32,963 nt of DNA from an uncultured Rhodospira sp. (GCF_937138205.1 NZ_CAKZOT010000017.1:1-32963), one strand, 5' to 3'; shown: positions 7,320 through 15,559, counted from the first letter of the stretch. Translations and numbers: made by a program. Notes: generated by a model from the sequence alone, not told the origin.

Positions 7320-8147
7320 TCATGCGGCCATGGCCTCCGGGATCGTCGCCCCATAGGCCGCGTCCGGCGTCCGGCCGCCCAGGGAAGAGTGCGGCCGGCG
7401 GCTGTTGTAGAAGTCCAGATAGTGGCCGAGCGACGCCCTGGCCTCCGGAACATTATCGTAAGCCTTCATGTAGACCTCCTCATACTTGATGGTTCGCCAC
7501 AGGCGCTCGACGAAGACATTGTCCCGCCAGGCGCCCTTGCCATCCATGCTGATCTCGATCCGGTGCGCCAGCAGCACCCCAATGAAGGCCTCGGACGTGA
7601 ACTGGCTGCCCTGGTCGGTATTGAAAATCAACGGCTTGCCGAAGCGCGCCAGGGCCTCTTCGAGCACCTCGATGCAGAAGTCCGCCGTCAGGGTGATGGA
7701 CAGCCGCCAGGCCAGAACGCGGCGGGTCGCCCAGTCCAGAACCACAGCCAGATAAACAAAGCCCCTGGCCATCCGAATATAGGTGATGTCCATCGCCCAG
7801 ACCTCGTTGGGTCGTGTGATCGGTCGGTTGCGCAGCAGGTACGGAAAGACCATGTGCCCCGGCGCCGGCTTCGACGTGTTCGGCCGGCGATAGATCGCCT
7901 CGATCCCCATCCGACGCATCAGCGTCCTGACCTTGTCACGCCCGACCACGAAGCCGTCCTCGTGCAGCATGTCCCGCAGCATCCGGCTGCCGGCGAAGGG
8001 ATGCTCCAGGTGCAGCGCGTCAATCCGGTGCATCAGCGCCAAGTCTGCGTCCGACACCGGACGGGGCCGGTAGTACAGGCCGCTCCGGCTGACCCCCAGC
8101 ATCTCGGCCTGGCGCTTCAGGGGCAGCGCGTGCGCCCAGTCCATCAT
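7320..8147 (-). CDS. IS3-family transposase OrfB (integrase catalytic domain)
   Basis: A 275-residue OrfB carrying the rve-type DDE domain. It starts MMDWAHALPLKRQAEMLGVS with a helix-turn-helix-like segment followed by an HTH_21-type region (ALMHRIDALHLEHPFAGSRM). The catalytic residues are visible in WAMDITYI, FNTDQGSQF and VERLWRTIKYEE, so the DDE triad is intact. The ATG at 8145-8147 overlaps the orfA stop codon (ATGA), and the same frame can also be reached from orfA by a -1 frameshift, giving the OrfAB transposase. The C-terminus contains the typical FYNSRRPHSSLGGRTP. No inactivating change is seen. Confidence 0.92.
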   Translation of the reverse strand: MMDWAHALPLKRQAEMLGVSRSGLYYRPRPVSDADLALMHRIDALHLEHPFAGSRMLRDMLHEDGFVVGRDKVRTLMRRMGIEAIYRRPNTSKPAPGHMVFPYLLRNRPITRPNEVWAMDITYIRMARGFVYLAVVLDWATRRVLAWRLSITLTADFCIEVLEEALARFGKPLIFNTDQGSQFTSEAFIGVLLAHRIEISMDGKGAWRDNVFVERLWRTIKYEEVYMKAYDNVPEARASLGHYLDFYNSRRPHSSLGGRTPDAAYGATIPEAMAA

Positions 8148-8452
8148 CGCTTTGCGCTCGGCACACCGGCCTTGCCGAGCGCATCCGACAAAAAATCCCG
8201 TTCCAACGTCAACTGGCCGATCTTCGCGTGCAGCTCCTTGATGTCCACGGCCGGGGTGTTGTCGTTCGGCGCCGGGTCGCCGAACACCCCCGTCGCGCCC
8301 TCCAGAAGCTGGGCCCGCCATGCCGTGATCTGGTTCGGGTGGACGTCGAACTGCTGCGCCAGCTCGGCCAGCGTCTTCTCGCCCTTGATGGCCGCAAGGG
8401 CCACCTTCGCCTTGAAAGCCGGAGCGTGATTCCGGCGCGGTCGTCTCACCAT
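8144..8452 (-). CDS. IS3-family transposase OrfA (helix-turn-helix)
   Basis: A 102-residue OrfA that binds the element ends. It starts MVRRPRRNHAPAFKAKVALA, has a helix-turn-helix (ELAQQFDVHPNQITAWRAQL) and a leucine-heptad segment near the end (IKELHAKIGQLTLERDFL) for multimerisation. The start at 8450-8452 is preferred because AGGAGGAC lies eight bases upstream; an ORF extension to 8503 has no such site. Close to its end the frame runs over the heptamer T TTT TTG, where ribosomes can slip by -1 into orfB. Confidence 0.88.
   Translation of the reverse strand: MVRRPRRNHAPAFKAKVALAAIKGEKTLAELAQQFDVHPNQITAWRAQLLEGATGVFGDPAPNDNTPAVDIKELHAKIGQLTLERDFLSDALGKAGVPSAKR
8189..8195 (-). other. Programmed -1 frameshift heptamer of IS3 element
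   Basis: On the minus strand the orfA frame reads gaT TTT TTG, a canonical X XXY YYZ slippery heptamer. Slipping by -1 continues with GTC GGA TGC, which is exactly the orfB frame upstream of its ATG. This would make the OrfAB fusion, as known for IS3-family elements, although A6G heptamers are more common there. Confidence 0.65.
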
Positions 8453-8486
8453 AACATGTCCTCCTGTCTCGGCATCGTCGCCGATA

Positions 8487-9953
8487 TCAGGAAGGAGATC
8501 CACTTACCGCCCTGTCCAAATTTCCCCGACCGGCTCTCATCGCGCTGGTTGGATGCCCGGTGGCGAGGGCATCGGCGGCACTGAGTTCCTGGACGATCAC
8601 GTTGTGCTCGCGATACTGGGTGTAGGCTCCCTTGAACACCCGATAGAGGTTCCTGTATTCGTGGCGGAATGCGTCGGCCTTCAGACGGGTTTCCGTGACC
8701 GCGTTCTGGCAGTCGAATAGATCCCAGTTGGGCCGCCCGTCCTCCCCTCTGTATATAACGCAGTCATCGGTCAGGAGTTCCGTACCCGGCAGCGGGGTCA
8801 GGACCGTGAAGCTCGGGTAGTCGATTCGATTGTGCTCGATGAAACGAACTAGCGCCTTGAAGTCCGACTTTGTATAGTCGGTGTTGACAACGAACTGGGC
8901 GAAGATCTCGATGTCCAGCTCGCGGGCCATCGCCAGCCCTTGTTCCACCTGGGCGATGTCGCAATTCTTGCGGTATTCGTTCAGATCCTTGGCCGATATC
9001 GCGTCGATTCCGACGAACAGCCGGCGTAGCCCAATGTCGCGCCAAGCCGCGATGGCCTCGCGGTTACGCAGGAGCGTGTCGATGCGGCAGTAGGTGAAAT
9101 AGGACTTGCGAATGCCGGCGCGCTGGATCGCCTCGGCCAAGGCAATCATGCGTTTGCCGTTGATGAAGGCCTCGTCGTCGACGAGGAAGACGTTGTCCTC
9201 CTCAAGGCTCGCCAGCTCTTCGACGACCGCGTCGGTGTCTTGGATGTAGTAGTGGCCGTCCATCGCCCGCCAGATCGAGCAGAAGGTGCAGCGATAGGGG
9301 CAGCCGCTTGTGGTGCGCATCAGGGCGATCGGCTTCATCGCGTCAATGAAGTAGCGATGCCGGTCGGCGGCCGTCAGGGTGCGATCCGGCCGAGGCAACT
9401 GGCGAAACGCCTGTTCGCCAACCTTGTTGCGGCCGAACCCATCGAAGGGCGCCCAAAGGCGGTCCGTCGCGCCGTCAGCCGATCCGTCAGCGCCCTCCTC
9501 CCGTTGGTACAGGCCGGGGGCGGGATCCGGCACCGCGTTGCCCCGGTCAAGGGCATCGGCAACCGACGTGATCAGGGTGGTGCCTTCGCCGCTGACCACG
9601 TAGTCAATGGTCGGCGTGAAGAAGTCCTCGGGTAGAAAGGTCGCGTGATGCCCCCCCACGATGGTGCGCACGGCGGGGTGCAGGCGCTTCACCTCGGCGG
9701 CAATCTCGCGCGCGCGCCTGACATGCATACTGAATGCAGTGACACCCACAAGGTGCGGATCGAATGCCGCGACCGTCTCTGTCAGCGAGTCAGGGTGCAG
9801 GCGAAGGTCGAGGATGTGGGCCTCATGCCCGGCCTGTCCGAGGGCGGCGGCCAGGTATTCCAAAGCCAGGGGCTCGGCGATGGCCCCGAGGTCGCCCCAG
9901 CCCAACACTTCGTTGCGGGAATTCGGCCAGATCAGAAGGACACGGACGCCCAT
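8487..9953 (-). CDS. Cobalamin-binding radical SAM enzyme
   Basis: A 488-residue enzyme with an N-terminal B12-binding Rossmann fold (about 1-150; LEYLAAALGQAGHEAHILDL and VGGHHATFLPED are typical) and a radical SAM barrel (about 205-420). The [4Fe-4S] cluster motif CxxxCxxC is seen as Cys218, Cys222 and Cys225 in TTSGCPYRCTFC. Such enzymes make methylations, ring contractions or carbon-carbon bonds using cobalamin and SAM. It lies 126 bases downstream of the gene for a Tat-exported protein with a polycysteine tail, in the same orientation, so that protein is the obvious candidate substrate. The last dozen or so residues (about 478-488) are encoded by the end of the IS3 element, so the native C-terminus is lost; the catalytic domains are complete. 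I do not recognise a named subfamily. Confidence 0.85.
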   Translation of the reverse strand: MGVRVLLIWPNSRNEVLGWGDLGAIAEPLALEYLAAALGQAGHEAHILDLRLHPDSLTETVAAFDPHLVGVTAFSMHVRRAREIAAEVKRLHPAVRTIVGGHHATFLPEDFFTPTIDYVVSGEGTTLITSVADALDRGNAVPDPAPGLYQREEGADGSADGATDRLWAPFDGFGRNKVGEQAFRQLPRPDRTLTAADRHRYFIDAMKPIALMRTTSGCPYRCTFCSIWRAMDGHYYIQDTDAVVEELASLEEDNVFLVDDEAFINGKRMIALAEAIQRAGIRKSYFTYCRIDTLLRNREAIAAWRDIGLRRLFVGIDAISAKDLNEYRKNCDIAQVEQGLAMARELDIEIFAQFVVNTDYTKSDFKALVRFIEHNRIDYPSFTVLTPLPGTELLTDDCVIYRGEDGRPNWDLFDCQNAVTETRLKADAFRHEYRNLYRVFKGAYTQYREHNVIVQELSAADALATGHPTSAMRAGRGNLDRAVSGSPS

Positions 9954-10079
9954 GCAGGCCTCACAACAGGAAAATTGGCCAAGCCGCCATGGCTGGCCGT
10001 TCGCCGGGCGGAGACGAGACCGGCCGCACGGCAGAACAGTCGCCAGGCGACCTGGCCTGGTTCGTTGGATAGGGAGGGG

Positions 10080-10697
10080 TCAGGCGGCCGCGCAGCAGCA
10101 GGGCGTACAGCAGCAGCACGAGACGGCCGCCACCGGAGAGGCGCCCGCGTCATACCCCGACCCGAAGGCCACCCGGACTGACTGGATGTCGGCCACGGTC
10201 AACCCCGCCGCCTTTCGCGTGACACGGCCGTCGGCCATGGCCTGCAGGTCTCCCTTGGTCAGGTTGCGGGCCGCCGGCGTCAGGGAACTCACCGCAGCGC
10301 GGGTCAAACCCATGTCGGTGATTGGGGTGTCGGGCGGCAGTCGGAGTCCCACTGGGTCGATGACTTCAAGTGCGCGCCGGTCAGCCAGTTTAAGGTCAAG
10401 CGCCCCTTCGGGTACGGTGAGTTGGCGAGGAATATTGAGCCGCGTTCGCAGCTCTGGGCCCTCAGGCCCGATGGGACCGGGCGTTCCCGGTTGGCCCGGC
10501 ATGTCGGGCCTGATGGGTTCGGTGATCTGGGCTCGCGCGGCGCCGGCGACGGTGGTCGCGGCCAGGGTGCCAAATCCAAGCGTGCGCAGAGCCTGGCGGC
10601 GGGTGGGAGGGATCTGGTTATGTCTATGGCTCCAATCCGCTGCTGGGTTGATCTGGGGAGGCGCGGCTCGTGCGACGGCGGTTCGTGACGGCCACAA
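10080..10697 (-). CDS. Tat-exported protein with collagen-like stretch and polycysteine C-terminus
   Basis: A 205-residue protein not matched to any family I know. A twin-arginine signal is clear: TRRQALRTLGFGTLAATTVA (residues 32-51), with a likely cleavage site ARA-Q at 56/57. Then follow a short collagen-like segment GQPGTPGPIGPEGPE (68-82), a linker, a helical part with repeated LT(x)xxD/LTKGDLQAM features (about 125-178), and the C-terminus SCCCCTPCCCAAA with Cys194-197 and Cys200-202. These are the only cysteines in the protein. The only in-frame start before the signal is TTG at 10697 with a poor ribosome site, so the true N-terminus is uncertain. It precedes a cobalamin radical SAM gene and may be its substrate; metal binding by the tail is the other reading. 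Confidence 0.7.
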   Translation of the reverse strand: MWPSRTAVARAAPPQINPAADWSHRHNQIPPTRRQALRTLGFGTLAATTVAGAARAQITEPIRPDMPGQPGTPGPIGPEGPELRTRLNIPRQLTVPEGALDLKLADRRALEVIDPVGLRLPPDTPITDMGLTRAAVSSLTPAARNLTKGDLQAMADGRVTRKAAGLTVADIQSVRVAFGSGYDAGASPVAAVSCCCCTPCCCAAA

Positions 10698-11326
10698 AAC
10701 AAACTGTGTTTCTTTAGTTAAACCCTGTCAACTGGCAACTCGTTCCCGAAAAAAGAAGATACATCTGATTATGATAGATTTCGGATGGGTGCAATTTGCG
10801 TAAGGGATATTGACAGGTGGATCTGGCTTGGCCCGGAGATAATTTATCATTTCAGTCGAACGACTTGCTCGATGACCGCAAGTGCGGCGTGGGTTTTTAT
10901 GGGCGCGGCGTCGGCGCCAGTTCAGAATGCTTAGTCGGTGTCCGAAGTGTGCGGTGGCACCAGGCGCTGGCGCCGATCGGCGTGCGTGCCCCTGTCGATC
11001 AGCGGCATGGTTGGGCAGGCGATTCTGTTCGCGAACGATCAGGCCGCCCCGGACACCCCTTGCCCGCACCCGCTTCGATTCCCCATCCCGGCGTCGCGGG
11101 CGGACCTGCCGGGGATTGGGCCCGTTTGGGCGGCTCCATCCGGTCGCGGTGAAGGCTCCGGCGCCAGCGTCGACTGTTTTCGCTCGGCACCCCGCGACAA
11201 AGCGATGCGGGCGACGAGAGAAAAAAAACGGCCGTGCGCCGTGTGCGTGGCCTTGTCCGGGTTGTCGGCCTATCATCGTGACCGCGTGCCTGCGGGTTGC
11301 GCCAACGATGGAAAGGGGAGGGACCC
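10698..11326. other. Divergent intergenic region between Tat/radical SAM pair and thu operon
   Basis: About 630 bases without a supported gene. Positions 10690-10870 are clearly AT-richer than the surroundings and probably hold the promoter of the leftward pair. On the minus strand TTGCAC (near 10799-10794) stands about 15 bases before CATAAT, a weak sigma-70-like match. The rest is GC-rich, with short inverted repeats such as GGCGC/GCGCC. A minus-strand terminator is at 11221-11242. I looked for a cobalamin riboswitch because of the B12 enzyme and did not find one. Confidence 0.45.
11221..11242 (-). terminator. Rho-independent terminator (minus strand)
   Basis: Read on the minus strand, ACGGC and GCCGT form a 5-bp stem with a 5-base loop (11242-11228), followed by eight T residues (11228-11221). 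It would stop leftward transcription coming from the antisense side of the thu operon before it reaches the radical SAM locus. The stem is short, so efficiency is uncertain. Confidence 0.45.
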
Positions 11327-12613
11327 ATGTCCGTGATAGCATTTGCTCGGGTCGGCCGGGTGCTGCTGGCCGGCGCTTTGACACTCCTGACCGGACTGGC
11401 AGCTGCGCCCGTCCATGCCGAGACGTTGCGCATCGCCTGTAGCGCGCTCGGCGAGCAACGCACTCTGTGCGAGGACGGCGCTCGCGCCTGGGCCGAGCAG
11501 AGCGGCCACACTGTCGAACTGGTGGCCATCCCCAACTCGGCCACGGAGCGCCTGGGGCTGTACCAACAGCTTCTGTCGGCCGGCGCCGACGACATCGACG
11601 TGCTGCAGATTGATGTGGTCTGGCCGGGCCTGCTGGCCGAGCACTTGGTGGACCTCGGTCCCGCGCTGGGCGCCGAGGCCCAGGATCACCTGCCCGTTCT
11701 GATCGAGAACAACACACTCGACGGCCGGCTGGTGGCCATGCCCTGGTTCATCGACGCCGGGATGCTGTACTACCGCGCCGACCTGCTGGAGACACACGGC
11801 CGTGCCGTGCCCACCACCTGGGCCGAGCTGACCGAGACCGCCACCGCCATCCAGGACGCCGAGCGGGCGGAGGGGACGAACGACCTGTGGGGCTACGTCT
11901 GGCAGGGCCGCGCCTACGAGGGCCTGACGTGCAACGCGCTGGAATGGGTCGCCAGCCACGGCGGCGGCACCATCGTGGCGCCGGACGGGACGATCACCCT
12001 CGACACGCCGGACGCCGCCACCGCGCTCGACCGCGCCGCCGGGTGGGTCGGCACCATCTCGCCGCCGGGCGTTCTGAACTATGCCGAGGAGGAGGCGCGG
12101 GGGCTGTTCCAGTCGGGGCAGGCCGTGTTCATGCGCAACTGGCCCTATGCCTGGGCGCTGGCGCAGGCTGAGGGCAGCCCGGTCAAGGGCAAGGTGGGCG
12201 TGACGGCGCTGCCGGCCGGACCCGAAGGCGCGCCGGCGGCCACGCTGGGCGGGGCGCAACTGGCCGTCTCGAAACACTCTGGGCACATCGACGCGGCCAT
12301 TGATCTGGTGCGTCACCTGACCAGCGCCGCCGAGCAGAAACGCCGGGCCATCGCCGGATCGTTCAATCCGTCTCGCCCAGCGCTGTACGAGGATCCAGAG
12401 GTGCTGGAGGCGGTGCCGTTCCTGGCCGACATGCGCGAGGTTCTGGATGCCGCCGTGGCGCGGCCGTCGACGGTCACCGGCGCGCGCTACAATCAGGTCA
12501 GCACGGCCTTCTTCAACGGCGTGCACGAGGTCCTGAGCGGCCGCATGGATGGCGGCGCGGGCGTGACGGCCATCACCGCCCGCCTGCAGCGGATCAAGCG
12601 CGGCGGGTGGTGA
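11327..12613 (+). CDS. thuE: Trehalose/maltose-type ABC transporter substrate-binding protein
   Basis: A 428-residue periplasmic binding protein of the family-1 solute-binding type that would capture a disaccharide, most likely trehalose or maltose, and deliver it to the permeases encoded next. A Sec signal peptide is clear (residues 1-31, cleavage VHA-ET). The mature part matches what I know of ThuE-like proteins closely, with the segments NSATERLGLYQQLL, DIDVLQIDVVWPGLLAEHLV, NNTLDGRLVAMPWFIDAG, WGYVWQGRAYEGLTCNALEW and RNWPYAWAL. ATG 11327 is chosen because AAGGGGAGGG lies just upstream and the signal peptide starts there. It is the first gene of a four-gene operon. The substrate is inferred from similarity recalled, not proven. 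Confidence 0.85.
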   Translation: MSVIAFARVGRVLLAGALTLLTGLAAAPVHAETLRIACSALGEQRTLCEDGARAWAEQSGHTVELVAIPNSATERLGLYQQLLSAGADDIDVLQIDVVWPGLLAEHLVDLGPALGAEAQDHLPVLIENNTLDGRLVAMPWFIDAGMLYYRADLLETHGRAVPTTWAELTETATAIQDAERAEGTNDLWGYVWQGRAYEGLTCNALEWVASHGGGTIVAPDGTITLDTPDAATALDRAAGWVGTISPPGVLNYAEEEARGLFQSGQAVFMRNWPYAWALAQAEGSPVKGKVGVTALPAGPEGAPAATLGGAQLAVSKHSGHIDAAIDLVRHLTSAAEQKRRAIAGSFNPSRPALYEDPEVLEAVPFLADMREVLDAAVARPSTVTGARYNQVSTAFFNGVHEVLSGRMDGGAGVTAITARLQRIKRGGW

Positions 12614-13539
12614 GGCGGGCCACAGCGACACCCCTTGCCCGCCGCCGGGTGCGGGAGGCCTGGGCGTTGATTGCGCCCATGGCCCTGGTGCTGCTGTGCG
12701 TGGCGGCGTGGCCGCTGGGGCGGACGATCTGGCTGGGATTCACGGACGCCTCTCTGGCCGGCGCTGGCGACGCGGCGTTCATCGGCTGGGAGAACTACTA
12801 CGCCGTCTTTGGCGGACAGGCGTTCGGCGTGCTCGCCGATCCGCAATGGTGGCGGTCGGTCGGCAACACGCTGGTCTTCACGGTCGCCTCGGTGAGCCTG
12901 GAAACGGTGCTGGGCGTTCTGGTGGCGCTAGTGCTGCATCAACGGTTCCCCGGCCGCGCCTGGGTGCGGGCGGCGGTGCTGGTGCCGTGGGCCATTCCCA
13001 CCGTGGTCTCGGCCAAGATGTGGGCCTGGATGCTCAACGACCAGTTCGGGGTGGTGAACGCGGCCCTGGAAGGAATGGGCCTGATCGACGCGCCGCTGGC
13101 CTGGACCGCCGATCCGCTGTTGTCGATGGTCGCGGTGATCGGCGTGGACGTCTGGAAGACGACGCCGTTCATGGCGCTGCTGGTGCTGGCGGCGCTGGAG
13201 ATGCTGCCGCGCGACATCTACGAGGCGGCGCGCGTGGACGGCATCCATCCGGTTCGCGTGTTCTTCCGCGTGACGCTGCCGCTGATCCGTCCGGCGCTGG
13301 TGGTGGCCATCGTCTTTCGCACGCTGGATGCCCTGCGGGTGTTTGATCTCGTGTACGTGCTGACCGCCAACAGCCCGGCGACCATGACCATGTCGGTTTA
13401 TGCCCGGCGCGAGTTGATTGACTTCCAGTCCGCCGGCACCGGCTCGGCGGCGGCGACGCTGGTGTTCCTGATCATCGCCCTGGCGGCGGCGCTGATCCTG
13501 ACCGCCGGGCGCCTGCGCGGGCGAGAGGCTGGGCCATGA
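12607..13539 (+). CDS. thuF: Sugar ABC transporter permease 1 (MalF-like)
   Basis: A 310-residue inner-membrane permease with six predicted membrane helices, the first at about residues 18-38. It carries the cytoplasmic EAA loop EAARVDGIHPVRVFFRVTLP, which docks on the ATPase. It starts with GTG 12607, overlapping the end of the binding-protein gene by seven bases, and its own stop overlaps the next permease start, so the genes are translationally coupled. The long N-terminal region before helix 2, with LGFTDASLAGAGDAAFIGWENYYAVFGG, is typical of MalF/UgpA-type partners of trehalose/maltose importers. Confidence 0.88.
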   Translation: MVRRATATPLARRRVREAWALIAPMALVLLCVAAWPLGRTIWLGFTDASLAGAGDAAFIGWENYYAVFGGQAFGVLADPQWWRSVGNTLVFTVASVSLETVLGVLVALVLHQRFPGRAWVRAAVLVPWAIPTVVSAKMWAWMLNDQFGVVNAALEGMGLIDAPLAWTADPLLSMVAVIGVDVWKTTPFMALLVLAALEMLPRDIYEAARVDGIHPVRVFFRVTLPLIRPALVVAIVFRTLDALRVFDLVYVLTANSPATMTMSVYARRELIDFQSAGTGSAAATLVFLIIALAAALILTAGRLRGREAGP

Positions 13540-14354
13540 TCGCGCGCATCGCCTTCGCGCTGGCCGTGGTGTTGATCGTGGCGGTGTCCATCGGGCCGCT
13601 GGGGTACGCGGTGGTGACGAGCCTGGAGACGGGCAGCGCCCTATTCACCCCCGGCCTGTGGCCCGATGCACCCACCGTGGCCAACTACGCCGCCGTGTTC
13701 GCCGAGCAGCCGTTCGCGCGCAACATCCTGAACTCGATCCTGGTGGCCGGGGGCGTGGTGGTGCTGTCGTTGGCCCTGGCGGTGACGGCCGCGTATGCCT
13801 TGGCACGGGTCGAGTTCCGGGGGCGCGGGCTGTTGTTGGGGACCGTGCTGTCGGTGTCCATGTTCCCGCAGGTGGCCGTGCTGTCGGGCATGTTCCTGCT
13901 GATCCGCTCGCTCGGCCTGTACAACAGCCTGCCCGGCCTGGGGCTGAGCTATCTGATGCTGACCCTGCCGTTCACGGTGTGGATGCTGACCACCTTCGTG
14001 CGCCAGATCCCCAAGGACCTGGAGGAAGCGGCGATCATGGACGGCGCCGGCCCGCTGACCATCATCGGCCGGGTGTTCCTGCCGGTGTTGTGGCCGGCGC
14101 TGGTGAGCACCGGGCTGCTGGCCTTCATCGTCGCCTGGAACGAGTTCCTGTTCGCGCTCACCTTCACCCTGACGGCCGAGACGCGCACCGTGCCGGTGGC
14201 CATTGCCCTGATCTCCGGGGCCAGCGCCCACGAACTGCCGTGGGGGCGCATCATGGCGGCCTCGGTCATCGTCACCGTGCCGATGGTGGTTCTGGTGCTG
14301 GTGTTCCAGCGCTGGATCGTCTCCGGCCTGACCGCCGGCGCGGTGAAGGGATAG
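13536..14354 (+). CDS. thuG: Sugar ABC transporter permease 2 (MalG-like)
   Basis: A 272-residue permease, the second half of the membrane channel. It has six predicted membrane helices and the EAA loop EEAAIMDGAGPLTIIGRVFLP. The start ATG 13536 overlaps the preceding stop in ATGA. The C-terminal segment FALTFTLTAETRTVPVAIAL and final QRWIVSGLTAGAVKG are characteristic of MalG/UgpE-type subunits. It forms a heterodimer with the preceding permease and is served by the ATPase encoded ten bases further on. Confidence 0.88.
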   Translation: MIARIAFALAVVLIVAVSIGPLGYAVVTSLETGSALFTPGLWPDAPTVANYAAVFAEQPFARNILNSILVAGGVVVLSLALAVTAAYALARVEFRGRGLLLGTVLSVSMFPQVAVLSGMFLLIRSLGLYNSLPGLGLSYLMLTLPFTVWMLTTFVRQIPKDLEEAAIMDGAGPLTIIGRVFLPVLWPALVSTGLLAFIVAWNEFLFALTFTLTAETRTVPVAIALISGASAHELPWGRIMAASVIVTVPMVVLVLVFQRWIVSGLTAGAVKG

Positions 14355-14364
14355 GGGAGGACGG

Positions 14365-15486
14365 ATGGCGGGGGTCGAGATCGACGGACTGGTCAAGCGT
14401 TTCGGCGCGGTCACCGCGCTGGACGGAGTGACTCTGTCGCTGCCGGACGGGGCCTACGCGGTGATCGTCGGCCGATCCGGCTGTGGCAAGTCGACCCTGC
14501 TGCGCCTGCTGGCTGGGCTGGAGGACGCCACGGCGGGCACGATCCACATCGGCGGCACGGACGTGACCGGCCTGCCGCCCAAACGGCGCGACGTCGCCAT
14601 GGTGTTCCAGTCCTATGCCCTCTATCCGCACATGACGGTGTTCGAGAACATGGCGTTCGGCCTGCGCCTGCGCGACGGCCGCCGCGACAAGGCCACCATC
14701 ACCGCCCGCGTGCGCGAGGCCGCCTGCATGTTGCACCTGGAGGACCTGCTCGATCGCCGCCCGGCGGCGCTGTCGGGCGGGCAGCGACAGCGGGTGGCCA
14801 TCGGCCGCGCCGTGGTGCGTGATCCGGCGGTGCTGCTGCTGGACGAGCCGTTGTCCAATCTGGACGCCGGCCTGCGGCTGTCGGTGCGGCGCGAACTGGC
14901 GGCGCTGCACCGCCGCCTGGGGACGACCATGGTGCACGTCACCCACGACCAGACCGAGGCCATGACCCTGGCCGATGTCATGGTGCTGATGGAGGCCGGC
15001 CGTGTGGTGCAGGCCGGGCCACCGTTGGATCTTTACACGCGGCCGGCCACGCCCTTTGTCGCCCGCTTTCTGGGAACGCCGCCCATGAACCTGCTGCCGG
15101 CCGTGGTGGCGGAGGACGGAACGGCGGTGCCGTTGGGAGGCGGCGGGCGGATTCCGCTGCCGGCGGTGACGCTGGCGCCGGGCTCGGCGGTCGAGGTCGG
15201 CGTGCGCCCGGAGGCGATGACGGCGTGTCCGCCCGAGGCCGGGCATCTCGCCGGAACCGTGCAATTGGTCGAGCACCTAGGGGAGTCTGTGCTATGGCAT
15301 GTGGACGTGGGCCTCGCCGAACCGGTGGTGGCCCGGCTCGGCCCCGACGCCACCATTCGGGCGGGAGACAGGACCGGCCTTGCCTGGGCCGCCGACGCCA
15401 CGCACGTGTTCCAGGACGGATCCCGGCTGGCGGACGCGGACCTGCCGGGCCGCTCTGCCCAGGTGTGCCCTTCGTGTGGGCATTGA
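14365..15486 (+). CDS. thuK: Sugar ABC transporter ATP-binding protein (MalK/UgpC family)
   Basis: A 373-residue ATPase that powers the sugar importer. Motifs seen in order: Walker A GRSGCGKST, Q-loop with VFQSYALYPHMTVFENM, signature LSGGQRQRVAIGRA, Walker B VLLLDEPLSNLD, and the H-loop histidine in VHVTHDQTEAMTLAD. The region after about residue 235 is the regulatory OB-fold (TOBE) domain found in MalK/UgpC. A strong GGGGAGG site precedes ATG 14365. The tail ends QVCPSCGH, with a CxxC that is not a family feature; it may be incidental. It is the last gene of the thu-like operon. Confidence 0.9.
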   Translation: MAGVEIDGLVKRFGAVTALDGVTLSLPDGAYAVIVGRSGCGKSTLLRLLAGLEDATAGTIHIGGTDVTGLPPKRRDVAMVFQSYALYPHMTVFENMAFGLRLRDGRRDKATITARVREAACMLHLEDLLDRRPAALSGGQRQRVAIGRAVVRDPAVLLLDEPLSNLDAGLRLSVRRELAALHRRLGTTMVHVTHDQTEAMTLADVMVLMEAGRVVQAGPPLDLYTRPATPFVARFLGTPPMNLLPAVVAEDGTAVPLGGGGRIPLPAVTLAPGSAVEVGVRPEAMTACPPEAGHLAGTVQLVEHLGESVLWHVDVGLAEPVVARLGPDATIRAGDRTGLAWAADATHVFQDGSRLADADLPGRSAQVCPSCGH

Positions 15487-15559
15487 CGGTCCAGCGCCCC
15501 CGGGGGTTACGATCGCCGCGTCTTGTCCCTTTCTCTCACACGAACAATCGGATGCACCC

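Larger units (their letters stand above)
7214..8520 (-). mobile_element. IS3-family insertion sequence
   Basis: The element consists of overlapping orfA and orfB. The ends share an imperfect inverted repeat: the left end reads TTTGGCGGATTTTAAGTGGA (7214-7233). The right end, on the minus strand, reads TTTGGACAG followed by GCGGTAAGTGGATC from 8520 inward. The shared core is TTTGG and TAAGTGGA. I found no matching 3-bp target duplication next to these positions, so the exact limits are uncertain or the flanks were rearranged after insertion. The right end provides the stop codon of the neighbouring radical SAM gene. Confidence 0.7.

Noticed and set aside
10809-10845. Plus-strand sigma-70 promoter TTGACA with downstream TAATTT
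   Set aside because: The spacing between the two hexamers is about 24 bases, too long for a normal promoter.
10698-11326. Possible cobalamin riboswitch before the Tat/radical SAM pair
   Set aside because: I looked for a B12-box-like sequence and the surrounding helices on the minus strand and found no convincing match.
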